64,000 nucleotides of DNA from Cannabis sativa (taxonomy: Eukaryota > Streptophyta > Magnoliopsida > Rosales > Cannabaceae): the NCBI RefSeq assembly GCF_029168945.1, contig NC_083608.1:16076136-16140135 (forward strand). Reading direction: 5' to 3'. Shown here in pieces: positions 10,888 to 22,700 of this stretch. How positions within the stretch are numbered: the first letter of the stretch is position 1; each line of letters begins with the position of its first letter. Below the pieces are notes generated by a model that saw nothing but the letters and a program-made list of their open reading frames with translations, was not told the DNA's origin and did no database searches. The position numbers and the translations under genes are program-made.

Positions 10888-13820
10888 GCCAATACCAACT
10901 AGAATTTTTTTGGAGCTACATAGCTTAACCCATCACTATTTTTGTAATTATATGAGTAGTATAATGGTAATTGTATATATATAAAATTGTAATAAAGAGT
11001 GTAATATATAGTAATTATATAATAGTGATTTTATTAAGATTATGTAAACCAAACATAGAATGTGGAAGGGGATGGCCGAATGTGAATATTGTTGGCACAA
11101 TATAAGCCACAACCATACCACTTCATCCAAATGCATCTCTCAGTCTTTACCCTCCATTGCTCTTTCCAACAAGAATATGATTGTTGATTCAATTGTGGAG
11201 GATATTAGAACTTGGTATTATTTATTGGTGTTGGAGCCATTATTAGTGTTTTTAATGCTAAGATTTAAGTATGTGTTGCTTTTGTGTAACAATGATGCTC
11301 ATTAGCCAAATATGCATAGCTTTGTAATTGGTATTTTTTCTTCAAAAATATATATAATATTAGGCGAAATATAAATAAATTTGTTATCATCTCGTGAATT
11401 GAAACAATGTAAACTAGATATATATTTAGATGCTTATTAGATATTTGCTATTTTAATAAATAAAAAAATTGACAAATAATATTTTAAGGAGTTGTTGACA
11501 ATTAACAATTGAAAGAAGATATAATATAATTTTGGAGAAGGGGAGCTTTTCAGTTTTTTTTTTTTTAATGAACTTTATTTGTATTAAACTATTTAGAATA
11601 TTTTAAAAATTTATAAATAATCTTAAATAAATATAACAAAAGGGAATTATCCTATATATTGTTTTTTTAATTTTTTTTTTTTTTTCAAATTTATGGTTTG
11701 AGTTTTTAAAGTGGTTTCTCTGGTGCTTTCTATGTAGGTTGTTATACGATTTTTTTGTTGCGATTTAAGTTGCAGCGTTAGTTGCAATAAAGGTTTCTAT
11801 GAATAATTCTGTAAAAATACAAAAAAAAAATATATATTTAAAAGTGTAAAAATAAAAAAATCCTATAACAAACTCAATCATAAAAAATAATATATTAAAA
11901 AACTCTCCTAAATACGAACACGGAAACACCCCTTTAGGAAACGTGCACTACATATTTTCCTGATTCAGCAAGATAAAAATATCAACTATTGTAGATATTT
12001 CACTCTGACATAAGAGTGTCTTCAATTTTTTTTAAAAAAAACATTGGAACTGAATTCAAACTCGTAACCTCTTTTTTGTTAAGAAAAATATAAACCATCG
12101 TTAGGCTATGTCTATCATCACAAAGTGTTCATATTTTGTAAGTAGAAAATGCTATGTAGTCAAAACAATGCTGTTGCCAAGTTTCTGTGAGTAATATGAT
12201 AACATGGAAGAATACACAAGTTCTGCTGAAAAGTAATTTGGGTCTAAGTAACAAAAAGTTGCGTCTTGCCAAACTTTTACTTTGGAACAAAATAATACAA
12301 CCAAAATTGCAGTCCATTCAGAAGTAGAAGTCTACCATTGTTAGGTTATACATGAAAAGTGTTTCAAGGCACTATTGGCAATCTTTCATATACAGCAACT
12401 AAACTATCCTGGTTTGGAAGATTCACGGGAGCAGATCCACAAGATTAGGATCACTCTCTCTTCCAAGAATGCCAATAACCTTAAAAAAATGTGTTAATTG
12501 TGCCAATGACCCCTGCAAATGGTGCCCCGACCCGTGATAAAATTTGAGCTTTGTGTTCAGCTCCAGTGTCCACGCAAACGAGATTCAACCTCTTCAATCT
12601 TCAGCTCCCTAGAAGTGTCTAAACAGACCCAGTGCAGTGCAGAGGTGGAAGTTACAATAGCAGATTCTTTAAATCTGCAAGACTGCCACATTCTATACTA
12701 TGTCTATATATTATTATATCTCATCAACAAAATATTTTGACACTCAAAGCTTTCCATTGGCTTGGGACTACAATGATATGATGACTACACCACGAACGGC
12801 ATAGTACTTTAGCCAGACTTGGTTCTTCTGGTTTATTTGAAATTAAACTGCTTTGTGGTGAGGAATATTGTTTGCCTTGCATTAAGAAGACATTTTAATT
12901 ATTAAAATAGGTTACCCTAACAACAAATAAACAATAAGTAAAAATTCAGAGTTCGTGTATCTAAATAGCTATGCACAACAAGAAGCCATATAGAGGGTAT
13001 TGAAGTGTGTGTGGGGGGGTTCATGGGATAGAAAAAAATAGCTATACCCAACCAGTTGTTAATAGGCCATAAAAGCTAGTAACTATACCAACTGACCAAC
13101 ATGATTATGGAAGCTGATCATTATACTTCAGTCATCTTCTATGTCAGTAGTAGGTTGCCAATCTATAATCTACATGGGGTTTGGTTTGCTGGGCTTTTAG
13201 AAGCCACTTTTGGGTTTCTGAAAGTCTAAAAGCAGTTACTTTAACTGCTGTTTAGGTTTCTAGCTAGTTTCAATTTTTAGCTCTGAAAAACTCAATTGCA
13301 AGAAGCAAGCTTTAGCAAAGAGAGATTCTTCAGAAGCTAAAAGCAGAAGTAAAAATCCAGCAAACTAGTCCCATAAACTAGCAGTGAGAAGACTCCAGGC
13401 ACTGTCTATTGTCTTTACTCTAATGTAACTATGTAACTTTAACATTTGGACATATCTCATATGGGAATTTCGTAGTAATACATATCTATATTAGTCATGC
13501 ACAATGAAATCATAAAAACTGAAACCATGCATATATTAGTTCTTATAAACAGAATCTACAGATAAATTTGCTGACCAAAAATATAGATATATAATTTCAT
13601 CAAATACGTTTAACCATGTTCAGTTCAAACAAAGTCTTTGAAAGTAGTCATCTCATATTCTCATTGCATTGCATTGAAAGAGTCTCGATCAAAACCGTGA
13701 GATTCCTATGAATAATAAGTTGAATCAATTATTAAAAAATTGCATCAAAACCCAATCAACACAAATCAAAATCTTCACATAAAAAGATAAGAGAGAGAGA
13801 GTAGGGATACTTTGCTATGG
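10888..13820. other. Intergenic AT-rich region
   Basis: No convincing coding sequence on either strand. There are many A/T homopolymers. A candidate MITE lies at 13175-13373. Anything transcribed here, such as a BOLA1 3' UTR just left of 13821, cannot be defined from sequence alone. Confidence 0.5.
13175..13373. mobile_element. Candidate short MITE
   Basis: The left end TGGGGTTTGGTTTGCTGG and the right end read inward, TGGGACTAGTTTGCTGGA, are imperfect inverted repeats. Subterminal AGAAGC/GCTTCT-type blocks also face each other. No clear target duplication is visible, so the family is not assigned. Confidence 0.45.
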
Positions 13821-14147
13821 CTATTTGGAGGCGCGTTCGATCTCCACTGGTGTCTTGGCAACGATAGAGAGAGCGTGAAGACCAGAGTTAAGCTCGTCTG
13901 CAAGAGCATCGTAGACCAAACGATGTCGTTTGACAAGGCTCTGACCTTCGAATTTGGGGGAGACAATCTTGAGATTGAAATGAGTCTCGCCGGCGGCGGC
14001 GTTAGGGTTGGCTTTGACGGCGGCATGACCAGCGTGTTGGTAGGAAACGTCTTCAATCTCAAGAAGGCTTGCTTCCAAGGCAGATTGGAGCTTTGACCTC
14101 ATCCTACTGGCTCTCGTTATTAATCCCTTGCCCCCAATCGACGCCAT
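13821..14147 (-). CDS. BOLA1: BolA family protein BOLA1
   Basis: An intronless 108-aa frame. BolA proteins pair with monothiol glutaredoxins to hold or move [2Fe-2S] clusters and to regulate iron status; plants have several, including organellar forms. The protein shows the family signature: a variable loop after GHAAVK, then THFNLKIVSPKFEGQSLVKRH, then LHALSIVAKTP. The loop and the His of KRHR are the region that contributes cluster ligands in BolA-glutaredoxin pairs. The N-terminus is short, basic and serine-containing, compatible with an organelle signal. The ATG chosen is the first in frame. A tRNA-Phe gene lies only 140 bp upstream on the same strand. The upstream region and first codons are duplicated at 15.75 kb. 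Confidence 0.9.
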   Translation of the reverse strand: MASIGGKGLITRASRMRSKLQSALEASLLEIEDVSYQHAGHAAVKANPNAAAGETHFNLKIVSPKFEGQSLVKRHRLVYDALADELNSGLHALSIVAKTPVEIERASK

Positions 14148-14286
14148 TTTTGTATTTCCAAAGCTTGCTTCTCTTGATGATGAATTGATGATAACTCACA
14201 ATCGAGATAAACAATCACAATTCTCGACTGGATATTTGATTTTTAAAAAAAAAAAAAAATTAAAAAGAAAAACAATTAAAAGAGAT

Positions 14287-14311
14287 TGCGGTGAACGTGG
14301 ATCGAACACGT

Positions 14312-14354
<43 letters not shown>

Positions 14355-14359
14355 CCCGC
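14287..14359 (-). tRNA. tRNA-Phe (anticodon GAA), copy 1
   Basis: The 73-nt gene reads GCGGGGATAGCTCAG at the 5' end, has the anticodon loop CTGAAGA and the T-loop GTTCGATC, and ends with a discriminator A. Acceptor arms pair (GCGGGGA with TCACCGC, one wobble/mismatch). No intron. T-runs just downstream (plus 14263-14286) can serve as the Pol III terminator. It lies 140 bp upstream of BOLA1 on the same strand. Confidence 0.97.
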
Positions 14360-15745
14360 AACTTAATAAACAGTAAATTAAAAATAATATATATTACAAT
14401 CGATATATATACAATATTACCAAATTACCATATTTTCAAAGGCTAATTAGTAATTTTTTCTCCTGAACTTCGACATGTAGTAAATCGTGTCCCCTGAACT
14501 TTTTTTACCGTTAAAAATTCCCCCGAACTATTGAGATTGTTAAATTTAAAGACTTTTGTCTAATTTAATTCAATTTTACTGTTACAGTGATTGTTTATGT
14601 ACTAAACCATGCTCTCCGAACTTTGATAATGCCCCTCAAACTTTGATATGTACTAAATCATGCCCCTTGAACTTTTATCCATGTTAGAATTTTTTTACTA
14701 AAATTAGACAAAAGTTCTTAAATTTAACAATCTCAATAATTCGGGAGGAATTTTTTACGGCCAAAAAAATTCAGGGGGCAAGATTTAGTACATGTCAAAG
14801 TTCAGGGACAAAAATTACTAATTAGCCTATTTCAAATTAAGGTTTTTTTGAAGTGACACTTTTTTTTTAATAAAAATGCTTTCATTCATCAAAAAGAATC
14901 TTCAAATATAGCTTAAATTATGGGCGTCCGTGAGTTTTGGCTATTTTTTAAGCTAAATTGTACATTCCATTTTTACACTCAAACCGTGAGCACTGCAGAT
15001 CTCAAAACTACAAAGCATGAACAATTTATACTATTGTTAAATAAATAAGCAATATATTATAATTTCACTAACACAATAAAAATATACAACGTTATTAAAG
15101 TTTCAACAACACTCCAATTTTTTTTTTTTATTTTGAAACAAGAGCACTCCAATTTATAATACAACAAAATTCAAACTAATACTAAAATATATATTATATA
15201 CCCAATCTTTTAGGACATGGCCAAAAAACTAAAAAAATAATATTTAACGTTTTAAACTCCACCAAATATGTTACTTATTATATTTATATATACAACTTTT
15301 AGAACATAAAAAAAAAAAAAAAGATAATGTTAAAATCTTATTTTATATAAATTATTGTTAAAGTGAGTAAACAATACTTAATTATATTAGTTTACATAAA
15401 ATATTGTAACAACTTTAGCTAAAAAAACACTCTAGTTAAGAAGTGAGCTTGTGGATTGTTTTACAAAATGCAAATAGACATTAGCCAGATAATAATTAAT
15501 CAAAGTTTTACAATTTTTAAAATTAAAATGTTTTTTGTCTTTATATTTCAAAGCAAATTTCTTTTTCAGTTTTACAAAAATTCACATGGCAACACTCAAT
15601 AACTTAAATTGTAACTCAAATTCATCTAATAATCCAGCAACCAACTAAAGTAACAACTTTAACCATAAAAATGAAAAAAAAAATAACATGTACAATAATT
15701 CTCCTAAAATTAAGTTACTTTAAGTTAATTAACTTTAACAAAGCT
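14360..15745. other. Non-coding DNA right of tRNA-Phe copy 1
   Basis: Apart from the MITE at 14441-14827 this is AT-rich intergenic DNA of the duplication unit. No ORF or RNA gene is visible. Confidence 0.5.
14441..14827. mobile_element. Long-TIR MITE (Mutator-like), 387 bp
   Basis: Starts GGCTAATTAGTAATTTTT and ends as its inverse AAAAATTACTAATTAGCC. The inverted similarity extends over most of each half, about 150 bp or more. Flanks are ATTTTCAAA on the left and TATTTCAAA on the right, a slightly diverged 9-bp target duplication as made by Mutator-like elements. The duplicated unit at about 16240 has one uninterrupted ATATTTCAAATT at this place, an empty site. Confidence 0.85.
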
Positions 15746-15810
15746 ACTGTCCAACGCAGATTGGCTCTCGTTTTTAATCCATTGCCTTGCCCCCAATCCA
15801 CGCCATTTTT
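15746..15810 (-). pseudogene. Truncated BOLA1 5' end in the duplicated unit
   Basis: The sequence repeats the first codons of BOLA1 around the ATG (CCCAATCCACGCCATTTTT against CCCAATCGACGCCATTTTT), with an internal deletion of about 20 bp. Nothing of the rest of the gene follows. The copy carries an ATG and upstream region but no BolA domain. Confidence 0.7.
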
Positions 15811-15920
15811 CTCTTTCCAAAGCTTTCTTCTGATAATAACTCACCATCGAGTTAAACAATCACAATTCTCGACTGGATATTTGATTTTTTTTAAAAAAAA
15901 AAAAAAGAACGAAAAGAGAT

Positions 15921-15945
15921 TGCGGTGAACGTGGATCGAACACGT

Positions 15946-15988
<43 letters not shown>

Positions 15989-15993
15989 CCCGC
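15921..15993 (-). tRNA. tRNA-Phe (anticodon GAA), copy 2
   Basis: Identical over all 73 nt to the copy at 14287-14359, with the same internal A and B boxes and a downstream T-run. It lies in the second unit of a tandem duplication. With no mutations, both copies are probably functional. Confidence 0.97.
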
Positions 15994-16815
15994 AATTTGT
16001 AAAGTAAATCATATTTGTAAATTCTTAACTGATTTTGATTAATCAGTTTCATGATATTTGTCAAACTTTTACGAAATAAAGCTAATCATGCAATTCAGGT
16101 TTGACTTTCGTTGTTTATTGTTGTCAATTTTTTGTGTTAATTATAACATACATATTTACAATAATTAATTAGTTAGAAATGCAAGTGTATTGAAAATAAT
16201 ATACTACCATCAAAATATATGTATATATACAATGCAATATTACCATATTTCAAATTGATGTGACACCATTTTTTTTATTATTATTGAATAAAGGTGCTTT
16301 CATATTCATCAAAAAGAATCCGCCAATATAGCAGAAATTTCCTACAAAGTTACAATAATCTTATGAAACACTAGCCAACAACACGATTTGCGGATTGTTT
16401 TACAAAATGCAAATAGACATTAGCGAGACAAAAATTAATCAAAGTTTTACAATCCTTAAAACTAATGTGACACTACTTTAAGTAGTCTGCAAAATTTACT
16501 TAATGTTAATTAATTTACTTTATTAACAAAACTACTGTCCGATTAAAAATAGCAGCAGGGTCTGTATGATTGGTGTGGTAGAGTACTTTAAAAAAGTATG
16601 TGACATATATTATGGTTGCTAATATAAATACTTGGAAATATAATGTATGACATAAATATAATGAGCATATTATAATGTATACAATACACATCATATAATT
16701 TTCCAAGCTTACATATTTAGATAGTAATAGTATTAGAGATTGGGTGTAGTAATTTTGCAACATAATGAATAATAAAATAAAATTTGTCCCAAAACATCAT
16801 CATCTACTGATCTAG

Positions 16816-18248
16816 CTAATTTGTAGGAGTTGATGATGATGATGATGGGTGTTTATAAACATAATTGGCTCCAGAAACGGCAAGAACAAGCACAACTGCA
16901 GCAACTGTAGCAGCAAATCGAAACACAGATGAATTCTTATTCTTATTACTATTATTATTATTTTGTGAGGATGATGATGATAATTTTGCTGGTTGTGTAG
17001 TTCTACAACTCTTTTGTTGTTGATGCTCATCAATATTATCATCGTCAGAACGACGTCGTTGGTGAAGATTTTGATCATGCGGTTGTGGTGTAGTGATGAT
17101 GGGAGAATCATGATCTTGATGAGGTGAGGGGAATGATAATTTCTTAGGCATAGTAATGGTGAGAACCCCAGCAGAGAATCTAGCTCGAATGCCGTAGTCA
17201 GTGCAATCTTCAGGGAGTTTTAGTTGTTTGGTGAATCGGCTCCATGTTTTGGTACCTTCGTCCACAAGTCGTTGCCCACTTATGGTTACTATTCTTTCAT
17301 TGTTTATTTGAACCCTCAATTGGTCTTTTTGGAAACCTACCTTATGCATATTGTATGTATTAGGACACCAAAATCAATACATATATATATAATATAAGAT
17401 GGAGTGATACCCTCAACCTCTTATTATAATTTAATCTCCATACTTGAAAATACATGTTGGACTATTTTTTAGAAAAAAAAAAATTATAACGGTGTTTGTT
17501 ATAGTTATAACATCTTCCTTGTAAAATTTTGAAAAACTTTGAATAATTTACATTGCCGAAAATAGGTTTAAAAATTTTCGAACACGTGTTGTAAATTGGA
17601 ATAATATAAACTTTGTTTTTCGGTACTGTAAACTATTGAGAATTATTAAAAAATTTACAGAGATTATAATGTAACCATAACGAATACTGCTACAAAAGTT
17701 ACTGAGATGAGTTCAATAGTGAGGGAGGAATGGAAAAAAAGAAGAGAGCATAGGTTTGAACTCAATACTCAAAAAATATTAGTAAATTGTAATACCATTA
17801 CACTATAAAAAAACTAAAAAAAATTAATGAATACCTCTAAAAAAAATTGTAAACAAATATTACAATTATTGTAAATTCTTATTATTATTATTATTATTAT
17901 TATTACTAAGTAGGATTGTTTTCCATGTTGTGTTATTGAACAAATAGGTTAAGTTTTATCCTTGAAATGTTTGTATGATAGAGATGCTTAATTTCCAAGT
18001 ACAACAACTATTGAAAATGTGTCTTTCTTTGTTTTACGTTTGTTACAATATCTTATTTTAGAATGACAAATATGTTGTTATATATGTTTATTGCATATGA
18101 TGAAAGTGAATAGAAAGTATTAGGATAAGAAAAAAGAACCGTGGAGATGGATGGCAATGCTGTAGCTTTGTTCATCTCTTTGCCAAGCGCAATAAGGCTC
18201 GAAATCCACGTACGTATCAGCTATGGTGGCTGCTGTTGTTGTTTCCAT
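16816..18248 (-). CDS. HSP20-domain, membrane-anchored protein, RTM2-like (2 exons)
   Basis: I model exon 1 at 18248-18140 and exon 2 at 17336-16816. Donor CACG|GTTC and acceptor GTAG|GTTT join one Gly codon, giving 209 aa. Exon 1 opens the alpha-crystallin domain (DTYVDFEPYCAWQ, SYSIAIHLHG). Exon 2 completes it (FQKDQLRVQIN, VTISGQR, and the closing GVLTITMPKK). A disordered His/Ser/Asn-rich region follows, then one hydrophobic segment near residues 177-195 (ATVAAVVLVLAV) and a short tail. A small-HSP domain plus C-terminal membrane anchor is the layout of the Arabidopsis RTM2 group, some of which restrict long-distance movement of potyviruses. Antiviral function here is not shown. The intron (17337-18139) holds a TTA/ATT microsatellite at about 17879-17906. 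Confidence 0.82.
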
Positions 18249-19767
18249 TTGGCCTTCCTCTTCACCTCTTTTATTCCTTTGTAATTGTATGATCAAATTT
18301 TATGGGAATTACTCTTGTTCTTGTACAATATAGAATACTATATATTTATAGTATTTGGTTGGTTGGTTGGCTTGAAGTGGAGGTTACTTACTTTTCTTGG
18401 TTGTGTTTGTTAGATGAGAATTATTCCTCTTTGGCTTGATATACAGGATATGAGATGAGAGAGAAGGATATACTTTCTCCCTCTAGGGAGTCTTTCTTAT
18501 GGCAATTGCAAATACAGTATTGATGATATTTGATATTATTTGTTTGAGGTTATTCTTTTTGTGAATTTAGTCTCTCAAATGTAATAATATTCTTGCCCTC
18601 CTCAACAGTTGCTCACACACATGAAGAAACTAGCTTTGAAATTATTGATAATTAACTTGATATAACTATTTGTGTGATTCTTTCTTACTACTTCACTTAC
18701 TATAAAAATACCGATTTAGTCCCCAAAATATTAAAAAGAAACCCCATGGGAGAGAGTGGAAGAGATAAGTGGAATCCATTGTTCGAAAAAAGGATGGAGA
18801 TGAGAGTTGGAAGAAGACTTTCCTCCTCCAAATCTCAAAAATCTAATTGTCCCAAATTTTGCAAGGATTTAAGAAGACAAAATAGATATACCAAGTATCA
18901 AATTATTCTTAAAAAAATAATAAATATTTATATTAAAAAAAATATTATGGTAATTTTAACAACTAATTTCCTCTCCGTCCTTTCAAATACAACACAAAAG
19001 AGAATTACTATCCTCTCCATCCTTCTTAACTCTCCCTCCATGTTACTCTCCATCCATCCTACTCTCCCTCATTCCTCCCAAACATTCCCTAAGAGTTGTT
19101 TATATTACCAATGGCCAAATCAACTGAAAATTTAAAAATTGTACACAGATTTCTCTTGAGATAATCATGTTTGAGAGAAAGGTGCTTTGATACTTCAAAA
19201 ATGGTAAGATTTTCTCATTGAAAAAGGAAAAAGAAAGAAAGATCCTAAATGATAATATCCACATAATAAAAGAGTCCAAATTTTTCAAATACAAAGTAGT
19301 GTTGTTATGTACACATTCATACGTGGACTGGAGATTCAGAGAGTATATTCACAGCTAAGAACAGCTGCAATATTTCATCTTTTATTTTTGTGTGAAATAT
19401 TAACTTGCACACATCAAAGAGAACATTCCCACTCCATTTTCATTAAGACTGATTCAAAAGAAGAGCACTGAATTTATAATTAGTGTAAAACTCGAAGTTG
19501 CACAAAACCAATGAGTTACATTCGGAATCTGAACTGTTTCTCAACGGTACACAATCAAGCAACACCGTTTACTTAAATGTGAAAAAGAAGATATCCAAAA
19601 ATGGGATTTTGGAACACTTGAAGAGCCTTGGCTACTAAAATCTGAGAAACTATGTTTAACTATCACTACAACTATGTTTCAAGACTCTAACCTCTTGAGA
19701 GCGGTTTTATCTACCACCTCCTTTCTCTAACACACGGGCATAAGCACGACACGAAGAGAAGAAATAC
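18249..19767. other. Intergenic region between RTM2-like and STT3B
   Basis: It holds the RTM2-like promoter, a CTC/TCC-rich tract at about 18965-19090 and AT-rich DNA. The rightmost part will be STT3B 3' UTR. No coding sequence is recognised. Confidence 0.5.
18341..18350 (-). promoter_or_regulatory. TATA box of the RTM2-like gene
   Basis: The minus strand reads TATAAATATA about 93-102 bp upstream of the ATG at 18248, a normal spacing for a plant core promoter with a short 5' leader. Confidence 0.55.
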
Positions 19768-22700
19768 TCACCACCTGTTGTTAGGAGGTTTGACTTTATA
19801 AATACGAACAATCCAATTAGATGTTGTGAATGCCTCTTCCAAGTGTTCTAGTTTAATATCCTTATTTCCAATTTCAACCCCTCTTGCACGATCATACCTG
19901 TTAGCACCCAAAAACATGAAGGAAACAAACAGTAGTGAGTTAATATGGATATTCCGCAGATATTAAAACATGGGATCAGGCTAACTGAGAAATAGAGACA
20001 ATGGGAACTGGAAGGTAGAGTTCTTAAAGAGTTTAGTTTGAGAATCTTTAGCATTACTTTTTGCTTTTATAGAAAAGAAAAGGTGAAAAGTAATGCAACA
20101 AGTTTGGGTATCCTTAAAACTGAGACGGCATAAATGTCCTTGAGTTCATGTCCCATGTAAAAGAAATATGCTTTAACACTGTTATCACACACTTTAGATG
20201 AAACACAATGTGTGAAATGAGAGCATACATCATATATGATTACTACCACATTTTTACAAAATAAATTCAAGATAATGAGCTTACCCAGGGGGTTTTCCAT
20301 ATTCTGTCGTCAGCTCTCCAAACCGGTAGTATGATAATTTGTACCTAATAACCACACACAAAGAGGAAAAGAACAGATTATCATTGTGTATTTGTACCTA
20401 AAACCATAAACAGAATTTTTATCTTTGTGTATTTGAATGTGAGGGTGTAAAAACCTTGCAATGTGACCAATTGAAAAGGACACCATAAAAATTTCAAGAA
20501 TCCGCTTATGTTCATGAATAGAATATCCCATAGGAAAAAGTAACAAGATTTTTTAGTCTATGACAATAATATCAACCAACAAATTTGATAATGACACTGA
20601 TAAGTAGGCCACAATTATGAATGTTTTTAAAGTGTGTAGTAAACATTTCCCCTTCTTTTCTTTTTTTCCCATTTTGGGTGAAAAAAGGTATTCAACATAG
20701 TAAAAATAAATAAATGAACTTATGTTAGATGGGGAGGATGCAAAATAGACTTCTATTTTTTTCCCTCTTTTTCTTTCCCTTTCCACTTCTTGAACTTTAT
20801 TTGAGCGCCAAAAAGGTATGATGTGCTTTAATAGATTTTAATGAAACTTGTCTTGTGAGGTTGCAGTGGCCGGTGTGGGAGATCTAAGGATATACTGGTT
20901 TGGACTTTGGTTTGCAGGTTCAACAGAAAAGGACTGTTGGAAATTTGGTTTATAAGAAACATGAATTCAGTTCTTGAAATAAAACAAGCAAAGGAAGACC
21001 CAGAAATCCACTGGAGTTAACAAAAACAGACTCGCGAATTTCAATTTCCATAATTCATAATTTAGTTTTCTAGGTTTAATAATGGCTGTACATTATAAAT
21101 TGTTCTTTTAAAAGGCACGTAGGGAGATGTTCCAACATATGGAGGAAGAAATTAGTACAACAAGAACAAGTTCGATACAAGAGAACACATATTCATGAGT
21201 AGATTTTTTTCATAAAAAGTGTACCATGCAATGACATGAATGGATTAATGAGATACCAAAGTTTAAGGAGACTTACATGAGACAGTTCAACATCTTCGGA
21301 GCTGCACCCTTGTCAACACGATACTCTCCATTAACAAGGTAGTCGGGCTCTTTAATTACAGGAAACACTCCACCACCGATTCTCACCATCCACAAAAACC
21401 TAGTATGAAGTAATTCCATCATTATATGTCTAATGTTAACTTGTAAAAGTGTAAAACAACAAAAACAACTAAAAATTAATAATAATAATCTCAGTTCATT
21501 TAAGTTTCACGAGTAAAAGTAATATATTGTCAAGATCTAAATATATATCATCAAAAGAAAAGGGACTACAGGGGATCTCCCATAGCACTAAAGCGGAGGA
21601 GGAGACCCAGAGAGGGAGTTACTGAATGACCCAGTTCAATTATATAATAAAAAAATCGACGCTAAGCACGTTACACAAAGATATCTGACAGCCCATATAT
21701 TGTTTACACTTTTTTGTTAAAGTTGGAAAACAAGCATATTCAAATCAAAATTAGTAGCAAACTACATGCCTCTAAAAGTTAGTCCAATATTGATCATTTT
21801 GTTAAAATTAATGGAATATGTAATTTTGTATGGCCTTACTTGTTAATGTCATCAGAAGAATAACCAGTCACACCACCAAATACAACTAAAACATAATCAA
21901 CATCAAGTGATCTCATTATGTCATAAGCCTCATCTTCATAAGATGACATTGCACGTCCAACAGTAGCAATGTGTGTATTATTCCAGGTGTTGTTGTCAAC
22001 TATAACAGTTCTGTTTCCCATTGCAGTGATCTGATACCCATAATCCCACCATGACATCACCTTAGCATCCTGAGGAGTATTTTGACGAAGCCAAAAGTAT
22101 GCCTCACGATAATCATCAAAAATGACTCTGTTGCCATGGGCACCCCTTGCAGCCAAGACAATCGAAGGAGATGAGTATGCTTCTGATGTCACCCAGGTAC
22201 AGTGGGTGGCATACGTACTGAGCAAGTAAAATGCACCGAAAAGTAGGGCTATAGCACCATTTCTTTGGAAAGGCTGAGACTGATCAATGGAAACCTGTTT
22301 GTACGACAAAATGTGAGCAACGCTACTGACTGTATATCAATATTCTAGAACTAACTATAGTTAAAACACCAAAGCAAGATAAGAAAATAGATGTTTCATA
22401 AACATTAAATGATCAAAAAGAAGAACCAAACAATATAAAATTTCCATTTTAAAAATGAAGATAAAAATATATCCTTATTTGAAGATTACTATCTACAAAG
22501 TAAAGCATATATTAGATTAGTGTTTTGCTTTAACAACTCTGTTTTCAATTTTACTTTATTTTATTTTTTAAGCTTTTGGCCCTGGATGTTCGAAGGGGAG
22601 ACCTCCAAGTGGCCCCAAGGTTTTTTGTGACTGTGGGGCTTCGAACCTTGAAACAAATGCCTACCTAGCTCTTTCCAACACTCCTCCTTACCACTAGGCC

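Larger units (their letters stand above)
14080..15745. repeat. Tandem segmental duplication, unit A
   Basis: This unit starts in the BOLA1 N-terminal codons and covers the BOLA1 5' flank, tRNA-Phe copy 1 and downstream AT-rich DNA. Segments recur in the same order in unit B: the BOLA1 upstream region, the tRNA, ATACAATATTACCA-type DNA, CATTCATCAAAAAGAATC, and CAAAATGCAAATAGACATTAG. Unit A is longer mainly because of a MITE (14441-14827) and other DNA absent from unit B. Confidence 0.8.
15746..16540. repeat. Tandem segmental duplication, unit B
   Basis: The second unit of the BOLA1/tRNA-Phe duplication. It ends in AACAAAACTACTGTCC, matching the AACAAAGCTACTGTCC that joins unit A to unit B at about 15745. 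This supports a direct tandem arrangement. Confidence 0.8.

Noticed and set aside
18950..19130. CT-rich block as a MITE
   Set aside because: Possible inverted GGGAGAG-type sequence to the left, but I could not define ends or a target duplication.
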